Assembly: GCA_036768485.1 (NCBI GenBank)
Contig: JAVLUZ010000735.1
Location: 124,001-188,000, forward strand
Length of the DNA: 64,000 nucleotides
DNA from: Mermis nigrescens
Taxonomy: Eukaryota > Nematoda > Enoplea > Mermithida > Mermithidae
Reading direction: 5' to 3'
The stretch's first letter is position 1, and every line of letters starts with the position of its first letter. Shown one piece after another: positions 51,432-62,525 of the stretch. A model generated the notes under the pieces. It did no database searches, was not told the DNA's origin, and saw only the letters and a list, made by a program, of their open reading frames with translations. Made by a program: the position numbers and the translations under genes.

Positions 51432-53700
51432 TAGAGCTGCACGCGGGTACCCGAACGGGTACCCGAGTACCCGGGTACTCGGGTAGAAAATGATTTTACT
51501 ACCTGGGTACTCTACGGGCATCCGGGTATACGCGGGAACCCGAATCCCCTAATATAAAATCGAAAATTAGCACTGCAGTTATGCAATATGTGCTAAGAAT
51601 TGAATTAGAAACCTAGAAACATATTGCTTCTAAAGTGCGACTGAATCACAATGTAAATGTGATTTGATATAATCAACTGTAAAATGTTAACTAAGCGAGT
51701 CTGTTAATATTTCCTATTATCACAATATTTCGCGCATACCGTCTGGGCATATTCCATTATTCAGCTCTTTAATTACATTATTTTATTTGTGCCGAATTCT
51801 TCTTATTCTTCATTGTAAACAAATTTAAACAAGAAATTATCTGTTAGCGACGCTTTTTTATAATGAATTCACTTCTGTGACCATTATATTAATTTAAACT
51901 GCAACTTTTATTCACATCGTGCGCGCAACTGTTTTAGTTAGACCTGGTTCAAAGCCTATCGATGTTCCAAATGCAGTCAGCCATAGGCGTAGCCAGAGGG
52001 GCATTGGGGGTTCCTGCCCCCCGAAATTTTTCAGAAAATATTGTTGATTTTTTTGTTGCAATAATGTGTGTCCAGAAAATTGAGTTCAAAAAGGCAAAAA
52101 CGTCAGAATTTTCCGCGCCGAGTCATTATTATTTATTGCTATATAGATCCAACAAATTTAAAAGCTTGAATCAGCTAAAATAATCCAGCACTCAAATCAC
52201 TTTAGTAATTTAATGCACTATTTGTTCGTTGAATGAAACTGCGCATGTTTGTTGAGCTTGATAGTAAAAGTGCGAAAATGATTGTGAACCAGTTTACCTA
52301 TTCTCTGCTTTGTTTGTCTTTTGTGTACCAGTTTGTATATTCTTTGTTTCGTTTATCTTTCTTTACAAGGACACGTAATCATATTTTAATTGGAAGGAAT
52401 GACCAAATTTTCTTATGTTTTTGCGCATTTGTTGTTCTATGAACTGCATTTTGTAAATAAGAAGGCCACAAATGGGCATGAAAACGGTAAGAACAAAATT
52501 TTCATGGATACATCTTTCTATATCTTATTGGCAGCGACCCGTTGCTGCGCTATGTACCTAGCAGAGGTCGGAAAACGCATTTCAGATCAGTTTGTGCAAT
52601 GTAGGAGTTCATCAATTTTAAGTGTTTCTGGGCTTGCTTCCGAACCGAGATTTGGCCGATTTTGCGAAAATTTTAACCTTACTATTTAACATTAAAATGT
52701 TTTTTACAAAATTTTCCGGGACTCTGCCCGGATCCTGCTCGCCACCTCAGACGTCCCGCAGCCATAAAATCTCGTTGTACATGTGCAACGAGGTTTTAGG
52801 GAGAACAAGCCAGGTAAAAGGGTTAGGAATTTCTAAAAATTTCCGGCGTTTCGCGCCGGCATTAATTTGTCTGCTTTATATGATTTAAGCGGTATAAATT
52901 GAGTTTAATGTGCAAAAACGTCAAAATTTTGCGGCGCATAGCGCCGCCAGTTACTTTTTTTTCTTTTTGTAAAGCTCCAGCATTGCGTTTCAAAGCCTGA
53001 ATCACTCAAAATATCTTCAGTCAAAGTTAGTAATTCGCAGTTTTCTTGTTAGAAGCTTGAATTGTTAAAACTGTTTTGTACAAATTTGATAATTTTCTGC
53101 CTTATCAGATTATTAGTATTCACAGAGCTACAAACTGTTAAGGGTGGAAAAAAATGACTAAATTTCTTGGCACTTTGCGCCACTTATGAATTCCGAACTG
53201 TTTGTCAATAGAAAGGCCGTAAATTCTACACGAAAACGTTTATGCCCCCGAACCAAATTCTGACAACGTCTCTGCAGTCAGCTCCAGATAGACTTAGACT
53301 TGTTTTTGAATAAATTTTCATTTCCGGTTGATTTCAAAATTGCTTTTCGCCAATGTGTTTTCCTGCTTCAAATGTTTCAATGACGCTATGAAGATACAAA
53401 ACCTGTTTCACAATTTTTTGCTTTGAATTATGAAAATGACTTAAATTTCATTAAATGCACACGAATTCTTCAGATTAAAGCCTTGATTCTATTTAATCTT
53501 GCATTAATTTTTCAATAATTCTACTGCTTAAATATCACTTTGCCCTAGACCTCACTGTCAACCGTAAATATTCGATGTTCACTGCATTCTCTTTTATCTA
53601 AGGTCCTACCCGGGTACCCGGGTACTCGAATTACCCGGGTACCCGGGTAATGAAATAGCCGGGTACCCGGGTAGTAAAATTTGCAAAGTGTGCAGCTCTA
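51432..53700. mobile_element. hAT element with GGGTACCC arrays
   Basis: TIRs are TAGAGCTGCACGCGGGTAC (left) and GTGTGCAGCTCTA (right). The exact 8-bp TSD is CTTGACAT (51424-51431 and 53701-53708). CCCGGGTA units form arrays inside both ends (51443-51545 and 53605-53682). The 2269-bp interior has no transposase. It carries GCGCC hairpins at 52843, 52932 and 53165 and a CCGGGACTCTGCCCGGATCC end piece shared with other MITEs. It is a third hAT family distinct from the GGATCC and GGTTCC ones. Confidence 0.92.
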
Positions 53701-54235
53701 CTTGACATAGAAGTTTTTTTAGTGTTTAGGAGATTTAATTATTCAATTCTGCTTACTTTCTATGCTAAAATTTTATTGTATTACGGTGAGTATCCTCCCG
53801 AAGTTTTGTCTCTTCGTTGTTTTGAAAGACTATAGAAAAAATGAGTCGGTATAAAAATGTAGTGTAAATGGTAAATTTCAATAATGCTAAAATGCCTGGG
53901 TAAATCTCCTTTATTTTTATGACCGAGAAGCCGGCGCCTATATAAATCTATTTTATTTATTTCAGATATGATTTACTAATTTTGGTTTTTGTACTAAAAT
54001 ATATGCACAATAGAGTAGAGATGTGCTGCCCCCGGACTTGGGGCTTGGATGGTGGCGCCGGGAACGGGCCTTTGAAAAACAAATTGGCGAAAATAAGACA
54101 AAATTATCATTCCTATCGATTTAAAGTGCGTAATATTTATTTATTTATTTAAATTAAGTTAAATCATGTGTACAATAAAATTAAGCTTAGACAACTACTG
54201 TGTTTCGTTTCAAGTAATTCAATGATTAATATTTG

Positions 54236-54784
54236 CAGGCGCGGATTGGCCAAAAATATTTGACATGATAAAGAATGGATATGCAATTTGCAATGATTTT
54301 TGGCCGTCAGTGACCATAATTTCTCAAATTTTTCGGCGCTACGCGCCGGATGATATCTATTAATGACATTTATTAAGTTCCTTGGCGACCTGGAAGCCAT
54401 TTTCTGTTCTATTTTTGCATACTTTTCTTCTATTTTCAATTGAAAATTTCGATGTTTCGCATCAAATGCTATAAAAACAGGAAATCAAGCAGTAAATCAT
54501 GCTTCTAGACGTCTATCCGCCTTAATTTCACAAATTTTTCCGCGCCAGATTTTTGTAAAAGTCGAAGAACTTCTAATGATTTTTTTGCACAAAATTGTCG
54601 AAAATTTTAAAATTTTTGAAAGCTCTATTGCGTCAAAAGTGATTTTATGTAAAAGTATTACAATGTAAAACACCGAAAAAGCGCTATTTCGCTCGTTAAG
54701 GCAAATTTTCGGACCTATTTTTGACTGTTTTTGGAAAAGTTCGCATACCGCTTCCCCTTTAGGAAAATCCTAGATCCGCCACTG
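54236..54784. mobile_element. hAT-type MITE, CAGTGGCG family
   Basis: CAGGCGCGGATTGGCC at left and CCTAGATCCGCCACTG at right. Flanks AATATTTG/AACTTTTG (6 of 8). The interior matches the inverse of 61573-62909 in several long pieces (AAGAATGGATATGCAATTTG, AAATTTTTCGGCGCTACGCG). The hairpin with compensating loop GGCGC-TAC-GCGCC lies at 54332-54344. Confidence 0.7.
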
Positions 54785-55334
54785 AACTTTTGAGTGAACA
54801 TTGAAACAATTTGATACTTTTTTATTACGAAAATAGGCGCCTTTGATGGATTAGGCAAAAACATTCAAAATGTTTACCACTCGCTTCAGCATCTTTTCAT
54901 ATTGTTTTATCACGCTAGTAGGGGTATGACGAGCTTTTTTGCCTTATATATGTATAAATAGCAGTTTGCTGCTACTTAATTTTTCGTTCAATTTCGGCGC
55001 TTGGCGCTATAGTCTACTTAGCAGGGCCACTATTTTGGTTTTGATGTGATACACTAATGCTATACCTATATGGTTCTGCGTCATGTATACATAGCGTTCA
55101 TATAATTTAAATCCTGACATTGCACGTTTCCCTGCTCTAGATAGTTGATTTTTGGTCTTTTAAACATTTTTTCGATTGTCATTTTCCGTTTATTTTCAAA
55201 TAAACTTATTTTATGCATGCACTTCAGTTATTTTTTTTAAAGATCAGATTGCCCTAAAAGTTTCCCTCTTCTCTTGGAAAAGCCCTGGGCTACTTATTTC
55301 TCATGCATTGTATTTGTATCGCTTTTCAATCTGC

Positions 55335-55366
55335 TATTATTATTATTATTATTATTACTATTATTA
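55335..55366. repeat. (ATT)n microsatellite
   Basis: About ten ATT units with one ACT interruption, in the intron before the first DPW exon. Confidence 0.9.
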
Positions 55367-55739
55367 ATTTTCTTACGTGTTCGTATCTTCGTTGGCATTG
55401 CGATAAAGCCTGCAGAAAATTCATAATTTTGCATAGTTTAATGTTTTTCTAGCTTGTATTCATTCATTATCTTTGATTTCTATTCTTTTTCGTTAATCCT
55501 ATTAATTTTAAATCTCGACTCATTAAAGTATAGTTAGTTTAATTACGTGCAATAGTGATACTGTGATGCTAATTCTATACAGGTAAATATATATGATACA
55601 TACATGAATGTACCATTGGTAATGGTGGATTATAAAAATGTATTGCACAGGCCTCGATACATGTCTTCTATAAAAATGGCAAGAATGGTCATTTCTGTAC
55701 TTCTGATTTATTTAAATATGTAAGCTAACTTGTTTTTAG

Positions 55740-55884
55740 TCAGCTTTGGAAGATCTGCTATCGTTAGAACAGTCAGCTGCCTCTGCAGACCCTTGGGGAT
55801 TGTCGCATCAGCAGCAGCAACCAGTTGACCCCTGGGGCAACTCCTTCGCTACGCAAAATATTTCTTCTATCCAAGGCATACCAG
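55740..55884 (+). CDS. EPN: epsin DPW exon 1
   Basis: 145 nt, phase 0 in, phase 1 out at CCAG/GTACAT. SALEDLLSLEQSAASADPWG, then VDPWGNSF. The two D-P-W motifs are the AP-2 alpha-appendage ligands that define the middle region of epsins. If the donor is not used, the frame runs 30 more codons to a TAG at 55974-55976, followed at once by AATAAA, so a short isoform ending here is possible. Confidence 0.93.
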
Positions 55885-56666
55885 GTACATCAGACAATGT
55901 CAGCGATAAATGGTCCGACATAATTTCGCATCAGTTTTTTAATTATGACCATAAAAATGATTTTAAAAATGATTAGATAAAATAAAACACATATGGAAGA
56001 GATCAAGTTTTAGACAGAATTTTGCACAATTTAGTCTATTCTTGAGGATGAGACGTCAAATTGGAAGTTTGGCAAATTGTTTCCTCCTTCTTCCATCGGA
56101 ATCAAACATCGAGCGTATGTTCTGTGATTGAATCGCCAGACTTTATTTCTCAGTTCTCCTTTTAAGCTCATAAACGTCTTGATGTAATTACAGAGATAAT
56201 TAATTCGACAGGATAGATTTGTATATGAGTAGGTTGCGAGAACAAATTTCATTTTCCTGTCTTATTCATGTGTTTATAATGTGAATTTTTGTCTGCCTTA
56301 TTTTTTCATGTAATAGAATCTTTTTTCCACACAAAATCGCGTCGTTTTATGAAAGCCAGCCTTGTCCTTAAATTCTTTCTATCGAATAGAGCTTATCGCA
56401 GGAAGTCTGAAAATGCTAGTAGTTCTTTGTGCACCTTCGGATGACACTAGAACTGTTTGAACATGACATCTTATGTCTTTTTCAAACTGAAGTCCTTTAA
56501 GTTGCTCCGTCTACTTTTCCATCTCGTAGCTGTCATAAACAGTAATTCTCACTAGGCATCATTTCATTCCCCGACGGCCTTTGAGCTGGCCATTTAATTT
56601 TTTGTCGCTTTTTGCGTACACTAGTTTTAGAATTTTGCTGCTAAAATCGTAGATAATAATTTTCAG
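55885..56666 (+). other. epsin intron with an unexplained phase change
   Basis: The upstream exon ends in phase 1, but the next exon reads only from phase 0 (phase 1 gives a stop after eight codons). A further small exon, an unusual donor or a sequence error must lie here. I could not find a convincing exon; weak AG/GT pairs near 56018-56038 and 56402-56418 fit the phase. Confidence 0.6.
55971..55990 (+). promoter_or_regulatory. possible alternative polyadenylation signal
   Basis: AATAAA lies directly after the in-frame TAG that would be used if the first DPW exon were not spliced. AATAAA is frequent in AT-rich DNA, so this is only suggestive. Confidence 0.25.
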
Positions 56667-56775
56667 CTGAATTCTCCCAACATCGCTAAAAAAGATCCTT
56701 GGTCATCGTCCAGTGGCGGAGATTCCTCTTTCGGTGCGGAACAATGTTCAAAATCTTTGATCTCGGAACAGACGG
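56667..56775 (+). CDS. EPN: epsin DPW exon 2
   Basis: 109 nt between ATTTTCAG and GTAAGA, phase 0 in, phase 1 out. LNSPNIAKKDPWSSSSGGDS followed by SFGAEQCSK. One further D-P-W motif, Ser/Gly-rich around it. The outgoing phase matches exon 59243. Confidence 0.85.
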
Positions 56776-56829
56776 GTAAGAAGACTCATTTGTGTTTGGC
56801 AATATTGCTATTACCGCTGCCTACTACAT

Positions 56830-56855
56830 ACTACTACTACTACTACTACTACTAT
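56830..56855. repeat. (CTA)n microsatellite
   Basis: About eight CTA units just after the exon 56667-56775. Confidence 0.9.
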
Positions 56856-57762
56856 TCGCAAGCGTAATGACTGGAAATTATGGCAAGAATGGCCAAAAAA
56901 CACTTAAACATGGCCAAAAAATTTTATTTTTCCTTAAAATTGGGGAGGGGTCGAGCGTTTTTCGGGCAGCATAGATTCGTTCTATGGGTATTCTTGTAGC
57001 ACGTGGTGGGCGGTTCTATGCCATTGCGAACAGTGGTACTGTTACCGTAGAACACAAAGGGAGTGATAAGTGTGTACTAGAAACCGATGCACAAGGTCAG
57101 GGTGGCCATGGAGCAGGGATTGGTTAAATCCGGGATTTATACTACAATAAATTGTGCTTATTAAGTAAATTAGGTTGGAAACGCTTGAAAAATGCTGTTT
57201 TGACCAAGTTTGAGATCATCTCGAGCTCGCGCTAATCTGCGAATATTGCAACCGGGCCTGCAATTATGCATGTACATTTATAATGTCATTTAATAGTGTA
57301 GTTAAGCACTCACAGTCGTTGACACGCGTTTCCTTGGGAGCGAGGGGTCTTTTCCGGCGCAATACATGCATTTCTGCTCTGTTTACGCAGAAAATGCCTA
57401 GAAAAGTAACGTTTAAAAGGTCTAAAAAATTAATTTTTACATGAATTATTTTTTATCAATAAAAGCGGAAAAACAAATTAAAATAGTCTAAAGAGCACTG
57501 AGAAATGCAGTCTTACCTCATTAAAGCATTGTATTGAGGCTGGAAAGATCATTTTGGCATTTGATTTATAAAGAAGGCCTGAACTCTAAATGTACTGGTC
57601 CCGAATTCCAGAACCTTACTTTCTCTCAATTTTGTACCTTGGGAAACTATTATCGTTCTTTGGTATGCGTGCTATGCTGTCTAGAAAATCTTTTACTAAA
57701 TAAGAGTTTGTTTATCATTCGCCTGAACAATGAACTAACGGGCCGTGAAGACAATGCCAGTG

Positions 57763-58144
57763 TATACGTGATCTTGGGGGTTTGGAGGGTTTTCACCCCC
57801 CACGCAAAAATTTTTCACCTCCCTCCCCAGATTTGACGATTTTCCGGAAGTTCCCAAAAAAATTTCTGAAAATTTGTAGAAAAGGTACTTTTTAAAGGGT
57901 TTTTAGCTATCTGCTAAAGTGCTAAATTTTCGGCGCTTTGCGCCATTATACTCTTGTTTTGACATTTTCTTCATTTTGTTAGACTTTTTGATTTTTTCCG
58001 AAATTGTTTTATGCTCTGGAAAAAGCATCGTCAGAAACGCTAAAAACCGATGTTTTTGACGCGTACCTGCCATTTTTGGGCTCAAAAAAGGCATTGTATA
58101 ATTTCAATCCCCTCCCCCCAGAATTCTCATGCTGTGCATGTATA
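57763..58144. mobile_element. MITE, family B, with exact 8-bp TSD
   Basis: 382 bp from TATACGTGATCTTGG to GCTGTGCATGTATA. TSD TGCCAGTG exact on both sides (57755-57762, 58145-58152). Hairpin CGGCGC-TTT-GCGCC at 57929-57941. This copy fixes the boundaries of the family. Confidence 0.88.
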
Positions 58145-58821
58145 TGCCAGTGTCTACATAAACTAAACGATATTCCTCCCCCACTTCGTCTACAATAATG
58201 ATAATTTAGCGAAGTTTTTTATATGTAAGGTTAAATTTGTATTATTCCAAAAGTTTAAATTTGTATTATTCCCCTCCTCGCCCCATCCTCCGTTTTTAGG
58301 CAGAAACCTGTTTTCTAAGCTTTTAGGCACTTTTTTGCCTTTTTTTGTGATTGAAATTCGGTCTTTTACTCGATAATAGCTGCTAGCAATCATTAAATTT
58401 TCATTTTAAATGTTCTAAGCCATTGTACCTTTTTGTTTTTTAAAGTGTATAATCTCTCCTTCTTGTTTTGGACTTATATCCTTCCTTTTTACATTCCAGT
58501 CCTTAGATTTCTTTTTTCTTATTTTCACAATTTTTGTCTTTTTACATCCTTTTACCTTTATATTCCCTTTTAATTCATCCATTTCAGTTCTTTCCTTTTT
58601 CCTACCTTCTTCTTTATGTATAACTTTATAGGGTTCGCCCCATTTGCGAATCCCGATTATCGACCTTTCTGCTCATACACTCGTTTGCTAATGTCTCCGT
58701 TTCTTTAATTTCGTGCGCAGGAAATTATCACGTTTTTTGCTGAGTTTTTATGTTTTTACCATACATGTAACAGGCTGGGGCCCCCATCCAAAATTTCGAG
58801 CCGTGACTTGTACGGTTTTCA

Positions 58822-59177
58822 CCTGCCATGCTCAGTATAGCAAATCTGGGGGAGCGGAATTTAAAAGTGCCTTTTTCGGTCTAAAAAATGGTTGTTCGCG
58901 TCAAAAACTTCGTTTTTCGGCGTGTCTGACGATGCTCTATCTTTCTAAATCATAAAAACAAAAAATTTTAAAAAAAGTTGAATAAATTGAACAAAATATA
59001 GTCAAAACATGAGTATATGGCGCGGAGTACCGAAAATTTGACAATTGTGAGCAAATCGATAGCTAAAACGCTTAAAAAAGCACCTTTTTCTACGAATTTT
59101 CAGGAAATTTTTGGGAACTTCTGAAAAATCGCGAATTCTGGGTATGAAAATTTTGCAGGGAGATGAACCCCCGGTCA
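58822..59177. mobile_element. MITE, family B, reverse orientation
   Basis: Inverse landmarks: AGTGCCTTTTTCGGTCTAAA, GACGATGCTCTATCTTTCTA, GTCAAAACATGAGTATATGG, hairpin GGCGCGGAGTACC (59020), AAAAAAGCACCTTTTTCTAC, and the end GGTCATGTATG. The left end is blurred and the TSD unclear (TTTTCACC/TTTTACAC). Confidence 0.6.
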
Positions 59178-59242
59178 TGTATGTTTTACACTTAGCTTTT
59201 TCGTCTGAGTTTGACCTGGTCTTCATTTATGCTCAGCGCAAG

Positions 59243-59479
59243 GCGATCCTTGGGGTGGTGACTTATTGTCGCCGATGACTGCCAGCGATCAACAACAAAC
59301 ACAGTCTGATTTAATGGCTAACAATGTTTCGGTGGCATCGATGGACCAGACCACCTTGTATAGCCGAACATTAAAAACACCCGAAACTTTTCTGGGCGAA
59401 AACTCAAGCTTAGTCAATTTGGACAACCTGTTATCTGTCGGAATGAAATCGAATATTACTGGAATGCAGTCAAAATCTG
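59243..59479 (+). CDS. EPN: epsin exon with DPW and clathrin-box-like motif
   Basis: 237 nt, phase 1 in and 1 out. GDPWGGDLLSPMTASDQQQT opens with the fourth D-P-W of the gene. Later KTPETFLGENSSLVNLDNLL matches the epsin segment with T-P-E-(S/T)-F-L-G and the L-V-(N/D)-L-D clathrin-binding motif. The acceptor is CGCAAG and the donor is taken as CTG/GTGCGC at 59479; the open frame otherwise runs on to 59541. Downstream exons with N-P-F motifs, which bind EH-domain proteins, are not in the window. Confidence 0.88.
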
Positions 59480-59640
59480 GTGCGCATATCCAGCCTCATG
59501 TATTCAGGATTTTATTTCAGGGGGGATCGCCAAATTTTTGAAATGTAAGAAAACGCGTTCTCAAACGATTTTACATTACAAAACGATATTTTTTCGACGT
59601 CTTTTACATTTTTGATTACTCCTTTAGCTAGGGTGATAAA

Positions 59641-60018
59641 CATACATGCTTAGCATGATATTTCTGGGGGCTATAACGTGCCTTTTTGGGCCTAAAAATG
59701 GTAGGTACGCGTTGGAAACATCATTTTTCGGCGTTTCTGACGATGCTCTATCTTTTTAAATCATAAAAATAAAAAAATTTTGAAACAAATATATAAAAGT
59801 CGATAAAATTGAACAAAATATAGTAACAACGTGAGTAAAAGGCGCGAAGTGCCTAAAGTTCGGCGTTTTTAGCCAAAAGATAGCTAGAAACGCTTAAAAA
59901 GCACTTTTTCTACGAATTTTCGAAAAATTTCCTGGGAACTTTTGAAAAATCGCGGATTCTTGGGGGGTGTGAAATTTTTCTACGGAAACCCCCCCCAACC
60001 CTCCTAAGATCATGTATG
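59641..60018. mobile_element. MITE, family B, reverse orientation
   Basis: 378 bp from CATACATGCTTAGCATG to AGATCATGTATG, flanks GTGATAAA/GTCATAAA (7 of 8). Hairpin GGCGCGAAGTGCC at 59840-59852. The landmarks match 57763-58144 in inverse. Confidence 0.8.
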
Positions 60019-60555
60019 GTCATAAAACATAAAAATTAAGCGATTCGGCGAAAATTTGGACGCAGCTTTTTTAAAGACATATAATGCAAAGGTGCATATT
60101 ATAATAATCCGGTGCGAAACGCCTAAATTTTTACACATTTATCTCCTTTAACCTTAATTCCGAAGCTCTCTGAAGATGAGCAATACAGGAATTATGTCTG
60201 GTGCGGAGTGCCGGAAAATTTCGACATTTTCATTCTTTAGTAGTTTAAATTCTTGAAAATATGGTTAAGATATAATTTTGACTCTTTAAGCAAGCAGACA
60301 GCTAAAAACGCTTACAACAGCACCTTTTCTGCGAATTTTTTTCGCAAAATCTTCTTTTTCCTTGAGATCATTTATGTTGTTTGTTGTCATAAGTGTTCAA
60401 ATTTCGTGGCGAGAACTATTGTAAATATGTACATGTAAAAACAGGATCGTACATATAATAAGCGCGTTATGAAATACTCAAGTTGCATTTATTTTGACCT
60501 ACTTGAAATCAAGTGGCTGGAAATGTCAATTTCAGCCCAACCTGCATACTTCTTC

Positions 60556-61040
60556 CATGGGCGGACTTAAGAGGAGGTAGCTGCCTCCCCAACCCCATTG
60601 GGCAAAAATAGTTGGCGAGATAACGAATGGATATGTCAATTGCAATAATTTTTTTGGCCGCTATTGATCATAATTTCTCAAATTTTTCTGCCTAAAAATG
60701 ACATTTGTTTACTTCTTTGACGGCCTGGAAGCCTAATTTTGGCTGCAAGAATAGGTTTTTTAAGGCATAACTTTTATCAATTTTCGACGTTCCGCGTGAA
60801 ATGCTACAAGTACAAGAAATCGAGCCGTAACTATTAAAGCTTCTAAACGTTCTTTTGCTTAAATTTCATAAATTTCGCCGCTTTGAGCCAGATTTTCGCT
60901 AAAATCAAAGAAATTTAATGATTTTTTTAGCGAAATCCTCTAAAATTTTAAAATAAGTAGACAACGTAAAACGCCGACAATACGCCATTTTGCACGGGAA
61001 GGGATATTTTTAGACACCATTTCGACTGTTTTTAAAAAAA
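60556..61040. mobile_element. CAGTGGCG-family MITE, decayed ends
   Basis: GGGCGGACTTAAGAGGAGG, TGGCGAGATAACGAATGGAT, TTGACGGCCTGGAAGCC and CGAAATCCTCTAAAATTTTA parallel 54236-54784. The terminal CAG/CTG bases are lost or altered, and no TSD is visible. Confidence 0.5.
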
Positions 61041-61457
61041 TAGGGTTAGGCCCAAAAATTATAAAAAGTGCCTTTGTGGGCTAAAAAACGATTAGTACGC
61101 GTTAGGGATGTTCCGGTTCCAGGTTTTTCGAAAAAATCGGTTCCGGTTCCGGTTCTTGGAAAACAAGAATTTCGGTTCCGGTTCCGGTTACGGTTCTTGC
61201 GTAAGTTGGAACCGTCGGTTCCGGTTCCGGTTCTTCAACTAGAGAACCGTCGGTTCCGGTTCCGGTTCTCGGTTCCCGTGTTAAAGTATATACGCTCTCG
61301 ATAGCTTGACTTCACCAGAACATGTGACGATGAAATCGAAAGATGAATTATTCAGGAAGTCGTTTCTATCTGGCAACTGCACGTTCAAATAAGTTTTACG
61401 TCTAGTTGACAATTTACTTAAAAATCACTGAATATTATCTATGTGTTTCTTAATTGG

Positions 61458-61572
61458 AGGCTTATACGAAATCGAAATGCTTAATTCATGACGAAGATCT
61501 GCTGCAATGGTGGAAAGAGACGTCGAAGAATTTGCCGATTCTCGCGTGTATAGCTAAGCAGTATCTTGCAGC
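61458..61572 (+). pseudogene. hAT transposase, C-terminal region, first part
   Basis: The plus-strand frame AYTKSKCLIHDEDLLQWWKE then TSKNLPILACIAKQYLAA. D-x-L-x-W-W-K-x-x-x-x-x-x-P-x-L-x-x-x-A-x-x-Y-L is the conserved start of the hAT C-terminal dimerisation region. The frame is cut after LAA by the nested element; it resumes at 62910 once a single copy of the CTTGCAGC TSD is counted. The catalytic domain upstream is absent. Confidence 0.85.
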
Positions 61573-61975
61573 CAGTGGCGGATCTAGGATTTTCCTAAGG
61601 GGGCAGTATTCCAACTTTTCCAAAAACAGTCGAAAATTGGTCCAAAAATTTGCCCTTAACGCGCGAAACAGCGTTTTTTCGGCGTCTTACAATGTATACT
61701 TTTACATTAAATCACTTTTGACGCAATATTTTTTCTTAAACTTTTAAAATTTTCGACAATTTTGTGACAAAAATCACTAAAATTCTTTGACTTTATCAGA
61801 ATTCTGGCGCGAAGCAGTTTTTTTTGTACAAGGTCCGTTTGACATGTACAAAGATGATCCCCAAAAGTCTTTGTACATTGTGTACACACAAATTTTTGGG
61901 TACTATAATATGATACCGTAGCGATTTTAGTGTGGTAAAAACAGAGTTGTTCGACTTTTGGTAGTGTATTTCAGC

Positions 61976-62236
61976 CACACATGGGCGTGGGGGGATCTGG
62001 GGGGGTCTGGACCCCCAGAAACAAAGACCCCCCCAGAAATCAAAAGACCCCTCCCCAGAAATCAATTTTTGAAAATTTTTTTCGTTTTTTTCGCAATTTT
62101 TTTGATGCCAATGGATAGTGCTTGATGAGAAACGTCGAAAAATGGTGTTTTTATCACCATATCACCATTTTTAAGGCCATTTTTTGACTTCAAAAAATCT
62201 TGGATTCCCCCAGAATTTTCTTGCTGCCCACGTATG
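61976..62236. mobile_element. MITE, family C, with exact 8-bp TSD
   Basis: 261 bp from CACACATGGGCGTGGGG to GCTGCCCACGTATG. TSD ATTTCAGC exact (61968-61975, 62237-62244). The host sequence TAGTGTATTTCAGC/TAATG rejoins to the module's TAGTGTATTTTAGCTAAT. It is the innermost of four nested elements here. Confidence 0.88.
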
Positions 62237-62244
62237 ATTTCAGC

Positions 62245-62525
62245 TAATGTATGGGTCTCTAAGGGCAAAAATCACTAAGAATCGTCTTGAAACGGCGCGA
62301 AGCGCCTGAAAATTTGACATTTTTCCTTTCGAAATGCAGTTTCTGCCATTATAAAGATAAATAGAGCACACAATCAATCATTTCGACGCGAAGCGCCGTG
62401 AATTCCTGCGAATTATAGACCTTTTTAGTAATTTTTGTCTCTCCAAAAATCTTCGTAAATGTACAAAGACGGTCCCGAAAAGTCTTTGCACATCGGGGAA
62501 CATCTTTGCCGAATACAAAAAACCG
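62245..62525. repeat. CTTTGTAC module, right half
   Basis: Continues the module from 61812-61967 after the family C MITE: hairpin GGCGCGAAGCGCC (62294-62306), TTTCTGCCATTATAAAGATA, a second hairpin-like GACGCGAAGCGCC (62385), TTTTTGTCTCTCCAAAAATC, TGTACAAAGACGGTCC, GCCGAATACAAAAAACC. Confidence 0.65.

Larger units (their letters stand above)
50797..55739 (+). other. epsin intron after the UIM exon
   Basis: 4.94 kb. Contains a short family D-like element (about 50940-51110), the GGTACC hAT (51432-53700), a CAGTGGCG-family MITE (54236-54784), a (ATT)n run (55335-55366) and unassigned AT-rich DNA at 53709-54235 and 54785-55739. Confidence 0.75.
56776..59242 (+). other. epsin intron between DPW exons
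   Basis: 2.47 kb. Holds a (CTA)n run (56830-56855), a family B MITE with perfect TSD (57763-58144), a family D-like scrap (58765-58820) joined to a reversed family B copy (about 58822-59177), and AT-rich DNA without features. Confidence 0.75.
59480..61102 (+). other. last epsin intron in the window, left part
   Basis: Contains a family B MITE (59641-60018), a piece of the 93-bp hairpin array (60105-60240) and a degraded CAGTGGCG-family element (about 60556-61040). 61040-61102 is the start of another family B copy (AGTGCCTTTGTGGGCTAAAA) that was split by the next hAT. No exon is seen. Confidence 0.7.
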
